Below, piece by piece: positions 4,610-8,738 of a DNA stretch of 8,738 bases. The position numbers and the translations under genes were made by a program. The stretch is from Gemmatimonadota bacterium. Its GTDB lineage: Bacteria > Gemmatimonadota > Gemmatimonadetes > Gemmatimonadales > GWC2-71-9. How positions within the stretch are numbered: position 1 is the first letter of the stretch; every line of letters starts with the position of its first letter. The stretch is taken from the NCBI GenBank assembly GCA_003220985.1, contig QHTY01000201.1, positions 17,698 through 26,435 of the forward strand, written 5' to 3'. Under the pieces are notes generated by a model that was given only the letters and a program-made list of their open reading frames with translations, was not told the DNA's origin and did not search any database.

Positions 4610-5503
4610 ATGGCGAGGTCGAATGGCGGCAAGGCGAAGGCGTTTTTCCGCACCACCCCCTCCGGAGCATTCGACCAATACCTGCAAGACATACAGAAAC
4701 TCCCCCTCATCAAAGATCCCGCTGAAGAACGCCGTCTCGCCCGCCGTGTGCAACGGGGCGACGAAAAAGCGGCGGAACGTTTGGTCACAGCCAATCTCCG
4801 ATTTGTCATCTCCTACGTAAAGAAATATCAGGGTCACGGACTCGATCTCTCCGAGCTCGTCGCCATCGGCAATGAAGGACTGCTCAAGGCGGTCAAGAAA
4901 TTCGATCCCGATCAGGGCGTCAAATTCATCTCATACGCTGTGTGGTGGGTGCGCCAGGCGGTGCTGAAGGCATTGGCGGAGCAGACACGCAGTGTCCGCA
5001 TCCCGCTGAATCAGAATTCGCAGCTGATCCGCATGAGCCGCACCGAAACATATCTGTCGCAGGAGCTCGGCCGGGAACCCACCGACAACGAAATCGCGCA
5101 AGCGCTGGAAGACAGTGTCGAAAACGTGCGCACCGCGCGCCGCATGACGGCGGCGGAGCTGTCGCTCGACGCGCCCGTCGATCGCACCGACAAGGATGCC
5201 GCGACGCTCGGCGAGCGGTTCGCGGGGCAGGAAGGCGGCGAGATCGAGGAGCGCACCGACGGCAAACTGATGCGCGAGTTCATCGATCGGATCTTCCAGA
5301 AGTACCTCACGCCGCGCGAGCGCAAGATTCTTTATCTCTATTACGGACTCGAAGAGGGCAGCGAGGCGATGACGCTCGAGAAGATCGGTGCGCTCATGGG
5401 CGTCACGCGGGAAAGAATCAGGCAGATTAGGGAACGCGCATTTGAGAAGCTGCGCGAATCTCCAGATGGGAAGGCTCTCAAGGGATTCTGGCGAGCGGCC
5501 TAG
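4610..5503 (+). CDS. RNA polymerase sigma-70 family factor, RpoD/SigA-like without region 1.1
   Basis: This 297-residue sigma factor directs RNA polymerase to promoters. Region 1.2 is FDQYLQDIQKLPLI (21-34). Region 2 runs about 56-133 and includes NLRFVISYVKKY (core binding) and KFISYAVWWVRQAVLKAL (105-122; promoter melting and -10 recognition). Region 3 covers about 135-215. Region 4 (about 228-285) has LTPRERKILYLYYGL and a helix-turn-helix, MTLEKIGALMGVTRERIRQIRERAFEKLR, that reads the -35. The auto-inhibitory region 1.1 and the large non-conserved insert of E. coli RpoD are absent, as in the roughly 290-residue principal sigma factors of Bacteroidota, which it resembles. The -10-contacting Gln of RQA is kept, while the Thr found in E. 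coli (RQAIT) is Leu here. Principal and group 2 sigma factors are not separable from this window alone. Start: ATG 4610 with a strong ribosome binding site. It stands alone, with its own promoter and a hairpin downstream. Confidence 0.93.
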   Translation: MARSNGGKAKAFFRTTPSGAFDQYLQDIQKLPLIKDPAEERRLARRVQRGDEKAAERLVTANLRFVISYVKKYQGHGLDLSELVAIGNEGLLKAVKKFDPDQGVKFISYAVWWVRQAVLKALAEQTRSVRIPLNQNSQLIRMSRTETYLSQELGREPTDNEIAQALEDSVENVRTARRMTAAELSLDAPVDRTDKDAATLGERFAGQEGGEIEERTDGKLMREFIDRIFQKYLTPRERKILYLYYGLEEGSEAMTLEKIGALMGVTRERIRQIRERAFEKLRESPDGKALKGFWRAA

Positions 5504-5527
5504 AGGCTGAGGGACTATGAGGCTCGG

Positions 5528-5553
5528 GGGTCAGGAAGATCGCTTCCTGACCC
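5528..5553. terminator. Strong hairpin between the sigma gene and glcD (terminator or operator)
   Basis: GGGTCAGGAAG (5528-5538) and CTTCCTGACCC (5543-5553) are perfect 11-bp complements around a 4-nt ATCG loop, 24 bp after the sigma stop. Two possible G-U pairs extend the stem. Only TTCGTGCT follows, so the U-tract of a classic intrinsic terminator is weak. The palindrome also lies where the -35 region of the glcD promoter should be, so it could serve as an operator, or do both jobs. Confidence 0.6.
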
Positions 5554-5560
5554 TTCGTGC

Positions 5561-5569
5561 TAGTATATA
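5561..5569 (+). promoter_or_regulatory. Probable -10 element of a leaderless glcD promoter
   Basis: TAGTAT (5561-5566), overlapping TATATA (5564-5569), ends 6 nt before ATG 5573. A start point 6-7 nt after TAGTAT would coincide with the A of the ATG, and no Shine-Dalgarno sequence lies between. This matches leaderless promoters, which place a TAnnnT box just before the start codon. No TTGACA-like -35 is visible at 16-18 bp; that position falls within the upstream palindrome. Confidence 0.55.
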
Positions 5570-5572
5570 GGC

Positions 5573-7006
5573 ATGTTTCCGACTCTCGCACGGGACCTCG
5601 CCGCAATTGTCGGCGAGACGCACCTGCGCCAAGCGCGTGCGGAACGCGTGACCTACTCGATGGATGGGCTGCCCACTCACCGTCGCGTTCCCGATCTCGT
5701 TGTGCTTCCCGGTTCCCGCGAGGAAGTGATCGCCGTCGTGCGGTTGCTCGCGGCGCTCGGCGTGCCCTTCGTGCCGCGCGGCGCGGGGACTGGCCTGTCG
5801 GGCGGGGCGCTCGCCGACGAGGGCTCCGTGCTCCTCGTGCTGACGCGTCTGAACAGAATCCTCGAGATAGACAAGAACAACAGGCGCGCCGTCGTCGAGC
5901 CCGGCGTCGTCAATGCGAAGCTCGGCGCCGCGGCAAAACCGCACGGTCTCCAATACGCGCCCGATCCGTCGAGTCAAAGCGCCTGTACCATCGGCGGGAA
6001 CGTCGCCGAGAACGCCGGCGGGCCGCATTGTCTCAAGTACGGCGTTACGGCGAATCACATCCTCGCCCTCGAAGTGCTCTTGGCCGATGGCTCGCTCGTC
6101 GAGCTCGGCAGTCCGGGCGGCGAGCCGGGAGGGGGCGGCCCGGATCTCGTCGGGGTGTTCGTGGGCTCGGAAGGCAACTTCGGCGTCGCGACGAAGATCA
6201 CCGTGCGCCTGACGCCGTTGCCGCGCGCGATCAGAACGCTGCTGGCCGATTTCAGCAGTATCAGGACCGCCGGCGAAGCCGTATCGGCGATTATCGCCGC
6301 CGGGATCGTGCCGGCGGCGCTCGAGATGATGGATCAGTCATGCATTTGTGCCGTGGAAGATTCCGTCTATGCCGCAGGCTATCCGCGCGACGCCGCGGCG
6401 ATCCTGCTCGTCGAGCTGGACGGCCGCGATACCGGCGCCGTCGAAGCGGAAGCCGACGCCGTCGCGGACCTGCTGCGCAAGGCAGGCGCGCGGTCTGTTC
6501 GCACCGCGGCCAGCGAAGCGGAACGCGAGCGGCTGTGGCAAGGACGCAAGAAAGCGTTCGGGGCGATGGGTCGGCTGTCGCGCGATCTCGTGGTCCAGGA
6601 TGCCGTCGTCCCCCGCTCCGCCCTCCCCCATGTCCTCGACACGATCTCTACGATCGCGAAGAACTATGGACTCGTGGTCAGCAACGTCTTTCACGCCGGC
6701 GACGGCAACCTCCACCCCAACATCTCGTTCGATGCGACGAACCCGACACTCAAACACAGCGTGGAGGTGGCGAGCGCGGAGATCATGGCCACGTGCATCG
6801 CGGCCGGGGGGACGATCACTGGCGAACATGGGGTGGGAATCGACAAGCTCAGGTATATGCCGCTGATCTTCGATGCCGAGTCGTTGGGTGCGATGCTCGC
6901 GGTGCGCCGGGTGTTTGATCCCGACGAACGGGTGAATCCGGGGAAGGTCGTGCCACTCCACGCGTGTCGCGAGTGGGTTTCGGCTCGGCCGAGGGCCGTC
7001 GCATGA
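5573..7006 (+). CDS. glcD: Glycolate oxidase FAD-linked subunit GlcD
   Basis: GlcD is the larger flavin subunit of glycolate oxidase (glycolate to glyoxylate), which salvages 2-phosphoglycolate-derived carbon or supports growth on glycolate. The 477-residue protein is close to the family length (about 460-500). The FAD-binding type 4 domain (about 38-215) contains PDLVVLPGSREEV, FVPRGAGTGLSGGAL, APDPSSQSACTIGGNVAENAGGPHCLKYG and VGSEGNFGVATKITVRLTP. The C-terminal FAD-oxidase domain contains HAGDGNLHPNI (from residue 374) and GEHGVGIDK (from 417), whose histidines belong to the active site of this group, and ends FDPDERVNPGKV. D-lactate dehydrogenases share this fold, but the glcE and glcF genes following in order support glycolate oxidase. 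The ATG is the first plausible start; with no ribosome binding site and a close -10 box, translation is probably leaderless. The stop overlaps the glcE start as ATGA. Confidence 0.93.
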   Translation: MFPTLARDLAAIVGETHLRQARAERVTYSMDGLPTHRRVPDLVVLPGSREEVIAVVRLLAALGVPFVPRGAGTGLSGGALADEGSVLLVLTRLNRILEIDKNNRRAVVEPGVVNAKLGAAAKPHGLQYAPDPSSQSACTIGGNVAENAGGPHCLKYGVTANHILALEVLLADGSLVELGSPGGEPGGGGPDLVGVFVGSEGNFGVATKITVRLTPLPRAIRTLLADFSSIRTAGEAVSAIIAAGIVPAALEMMDQSCICAVEDSVYAAGYPRDAAAILLVELDGRDTGAVEAEADAVADLLRKAGARSVRTAASEAERERLWQGRKKAFGAMGRLSRDLVVQDAVVPRSALPHVLDTISTIAKNYGLVVSNVFHAGDGNLHPNISFDATNPTLKHSVEVASAEIMATCIAAGGTITGEHGVGIDKLRYMPLIFDAESLGAMLAVRRVFDPDERVNPGKVVPLHACREWVSARPRAVA

Positions 7007-8211
7007 CGATCCTCGACAAAGTCACAGCGTTGCTGGGTGAAGGAGCAGTGCTCGAAGCGGGCACCGATCGCGTCCCCCGCGTCGCGCCCGGCTCCCCCGA
7101 TGCTGTCGCCCTGCTGTTGGGCACGGCGCACCAGGAGGGTTGGCGTGTTCGGATCGAGGGCGCCGGCACCTGGCTCCAGAGTGACGCGCCGGCCGACCTC
7201 GCGCTCACGACGCGCCGTCTCGATCGCGTCCCCGCGATCGAGCCCTCCGACCTGACGGCGACCGCGGAGGCGGGCATAGGACTCGATCAGCTGCGCCAGC
7301 AGCTCGCCGATCGCGGCGCCTGGCTCGCGATTGATCCGCCTGGGTTGGCTGGGCGCACACTCGGCTCCGTCGTTGCCACCGCGACGGCGGGCCCGCTCCG
7401 CCACGGCTTCGGACCGATCAAGGACCATCTGCTCGGTGTCACGTTCGTGACCGGCGACGGCCGCATGGTGCAAAGCGGCGGGCGCGTCATGAAAAACGTC
7501 GCCGGCTACGACCTCACGCGCCTGCAGGCCGGCGGCTTTGGCGCGTTTGGCGTGATCGTCCTCGTCCATCTGCGGCTGCGCACGCTGCCGCGCGCCGACA
7601 TCACCTACGTACTCGAGGGCGCGCGCGAAGATCTCACACAGGTGGGAGAGGACATTGCGGCCGCCGGCCTCACGCCCGCGGCACTCGAGCTCGTGTCGCC
7701 TGCCCTCGCCCGGCGCGAACGCTGGGTCCTGGCGGTGCGGCTCGCGGGATCGCCCGCGCTCGTCGCGGCAGACGAAGCCGGCCTGGGCGCCGCGAGCGGC
7801 GGCGGCCGATTCACGCCGCTGCGCGCCGAGGAGGCGCACGCATTCTGGATGCGCTTGGCGGAGGGATTCGCCGTCCGGCCGGTGACCTTCCGCATCGGCG
7901 GCGTGCCCACTGCCAGCGACGAGTTGCTCGATCTGTTGCAGCACCAGCTCGGCGACGAATGGATCTCCGCATCGCCGGCGGCGGGCGCCATCCGCTGGAC
8001 CGGTGACGCGAGCATCGATCGGCTCCAACGGTTGCGCCGCACGCTCGCCGGACTCGAAGTCCCGCTCACGCTCGAGCGTGCACCGTGGCCACAGCGTGGC
8101 GCCGTCGGTCACTTCGGGGCGTATCGTGAGGGGGTCGGCCCCCTCGTCGCGGGCCTGCGCCGCACGTTCGATCCCGGTGGTGCGCTCGTCGTCGCCACAG
8201 AAGGCACATGA
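7003..8211 (+). CDS. glcE: Glycolate oxidase FAD-binding subunit GlcE
   Basis: GlcE is the second flavin subunit of glycolate oxidase: a FAD-binding type 4 domain plus a short C-terminal part, here 402 residues (family about 350-420). Visible marks are APGSPDAVALLLGTAHQEG with VRIEGAGTWL (PP-loop equivalent), DPPGLAGRTLGSVVATATAGPLRHGFG, and the GlcE hallmark GRVMKNVAGYDLTRLQAGGFGAFGVIVL (about 162-190). The C-terminus ends LRRTFDPGGALV. The frame extends upstream to a GTG at 6964, but ATG 7003 is preferred because it forms an ATGA overlap with the glcD stop and has GAGGG (6991-6995) 7 nt before it. The middle section (about 205-330) is Ala-rich and less conserved. It is translationally coupled on both sides, since its stop also overlaps the glcF ATG. 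Confidence 0.92.
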   Translation: MTILDKVTALLGEGAVLEAGTDRVPRVAPGSPDAVALLLGTAHQEGWRVRIEGAGTWLQSDAPADLALTTRRLDRVPAIEPSDLTATAEAGIGLDQLRQQLADRGAWLAIDPPGLAGRTLGSVVATATAGPLRHGFGPIKDHLLGVTFVTGDGRMVQSGGRVMKNVAGYDLTRLQAGGFGAFGVIVLVHLRLRTLPRADITYVLEGAREDLTQVGEDIAAAGLTPAALELVSPALARRERWVLAVRLAGSPALVAADEAGLGAASGGGRFTPLRAEEAHAFWMRLAEGFAVRPVTFRIGGVPTASDELLDLLQHQLGDEWISASPAAGAIRWTGDASIDRLQRLRRTLAGLEVPLTLERAPWPQRGAVGHFGAYREGVGPLVAGLRRTFDPGGALVVATEGT

Positions 8212-8738
8212 CGGGGGGGGAACGGGGGGGATTCGAAGGGCTGGACGCGTGCGTACACTGCGGGTTTTGCCTTCAAGCTTGTCCGACGTTCCTCGCCACC
8301 GGAGATGAATCCGATTCACCGCGGGGCCGCATCGAGTTGATGCGAGGGCTCGAGCGCGGCGACCTCGCCGCGACCGACGCCGCCCTCCTCTATCATCTGG
8401 ATCGTTGCCTGGGCTGCCGGGGGTGCGAACCCGTGTGCCCCTCGGGCGTGCAGTACGGCCGCGGCCTCGAAGCAGCACGCAGCCGGATCACCGCCACGCG
8501 CAGCGTCTCGCGACTCACGCGCCTAGCCTTATGGACGTTGACGAGGCCCGGTATCAGCGGCCTTGTCTACCGGCTGGCCCGTTTGCTCAGAGCAACGGGG
8601 CTCCCGCGACTTCTCGCTGGCTGGGGGCGCTTGGGATTCTCAATGGGGATGCTGGCGGCCACAAAACCGGCGGCGAGTGAGGCGGCGGCGAGAAAGGCGG
8701 CGGCAAAGACCCCTCGCCGCCCCTTCGCCGCCCCTTCG
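8208..8738 (+). CDS. glcF: Glycolate oxidase iron-sulfur subunit GlcF, N-terminal part
   Basis: This is the first 177 codons of GlcF; the frame stays open to the window edge. GlcF takes electrons from the flavin subunits through two 4Fe-4S clusters and passes them towards the respiratory chain. Both cluster motifs are present: CVHCGFCLQACP (Cys15, 18, 21, 25) and CLGCRGCEPVCP (Cys67, 70, 73, 77), with the family segment SPRGRIELMRGLERG between them. The CCG-type cysteine-rich domains expected further on are outside the window. ATG 8208 overlaps the glcE stop (ATGA). The first codons contain eight and then seven consecutive G, encoding MTGGERGGFEGLD. After residue 150 there is an Ala/Lys/Arg-rich low-complexity linker (AATKPAASEAAARKAAAK). 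The family is about 400-450 residues long, so roughly 40% is seen. Confidence 0.9.
   Translation, partial: MTGGERGGFEGLDACVHCGFCLQACPTFLATGDESDSPRGRIELMRGLERGDLAATDAALLYHLDRCLGCRGCEPVCPSGVQYGRGLEAARSRITATRSVSRLTRLALWTLTRPGISGLVYRLARLLRATGLPRLLAGWGRLGFSMGMLAATKPAASEAAARKAAAKTPRRPFAAPS
8213..8230. repeat. G8 and G7 homopolymer tracts at the start of glcF
   Basis: Eight G (8213-8220), AAC, then seven G (8224-8230) fall within the first eight codons of glcF. As written, the frame from ATG 8208 continues correctly into the iron-sulfur motifs. Gain or loss of one G would shift it. Confidence 0.85.
8714..8738. repeat. 11-bp tandem repeat running off the window end
   Basis: TCGCCGCCCCT occurs at 8714-8724 and again at 8725-8735, then TCG begins a third copy at the edge. 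It lies in the low-complexity linker of glcF; 11 bp is not a whole number of codons, so each copy is read in a different frame. Upstream, GGCGGCGAG occurs twice (8669-8677 and 8684-8692), and its complement CTCGCCGCC lies at 8713-8721. Confidence 0.7.

Noticed and set aside
6691..8478. 595-codon open frame on the minus strand across glcD, glcE and glcF
   Set aside because: It lies antisense to three confidently identified genes, its Arg/Gly/Ala-rich translation shows no family motif, and long antisense frames are expected in GC-rich coding DNA.
1..8738. Mobile element, CRISPR array, toxin-antitoxin or defence island
   Set aside because: No transposase, integrase, phage gene, spaced repeat array or defence-type domain appears; composition and gene spacing look uniform throughout.

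Overview
The window is GC-rich, densely packed bacterial chromosome, almost entirely housekeeping and central-metabolism genes. My best guess for the source is Gemmatimonadota or a related FCB-group lineage. The main clue is the sigma factor: it is short, lacks region 1.1, and has a region 2.4 (WWVRQAVLKALAEQ...VRIPLN) that resembles the principal sigma factors of Bacteroidota more than E. coli RpoD. This assignment is inference; no rRNA is present. I see no prophage, transposon, tRNA, CRISPR array or defence system.

Layout: (1) 1-669 (+) is the C-terminal part of a DacB/PBP4-type D-alanyl-D-alanine carboxypeptidase, cut by the window edge. (2) 666-1688 (-) is a thioredoxin-reductase-like ferredoxin/flavodoxin-NADP+ reductase; its stop codon shares a CTAG with the dacB stop. 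(3) About 1683-2621 (+) is an unrecognised, probably exported lipoprotein, whose start overlaps or abuts the divergent reductase start. (4) 2659-3231 (+) is a PduO-type cob(I)alamin adenosyltransferase, overlapping by 7 nt with (5) aroB, 3-dehydroquinate synthase, 3225-4331 (+). (6) 4332-4609 is the only sizeable non-coding stretch (278 bp), rich in repeats, with DnaA-box-like sites, a good promoter and a leader hairpin. (7) 4610-5503 (+) is the sigma-70 family factor. (8) 5504-5572 holds a strong hairpin and a probable leaderless promoter. (9) 5573-8738 (+) is a glcDEF operon for the three-subunit glycolate oxidase, joined by two ATGA overlaps; glcF runs off the right end.

How the genes work together: GlcD, GlcE and GlcF together oxidise glycolate to glyoxylate, with electrons leaving through flavin and two 4Fe-4S clusters. 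The cobalamin adenosyltransferase and AroB are probably co-transcribed for expression reasons rather than because of a shared pathway. The sigma factor has its own promoter, and the hairpin after it separates it from glcDEF.

I did not find an undescribed multi-gene system. The points most worth a second look are regulatory: the sigma-gene upstream region (DnaA-like boxes, a tandem 10-mer, and a promoter that also fits the Bacteroidota -33/-7 pattern), the palindrome plus leaderless start in front of glcD, the G8/G7 tracts at the start of glcF, and the unrecognised lipoprotein.
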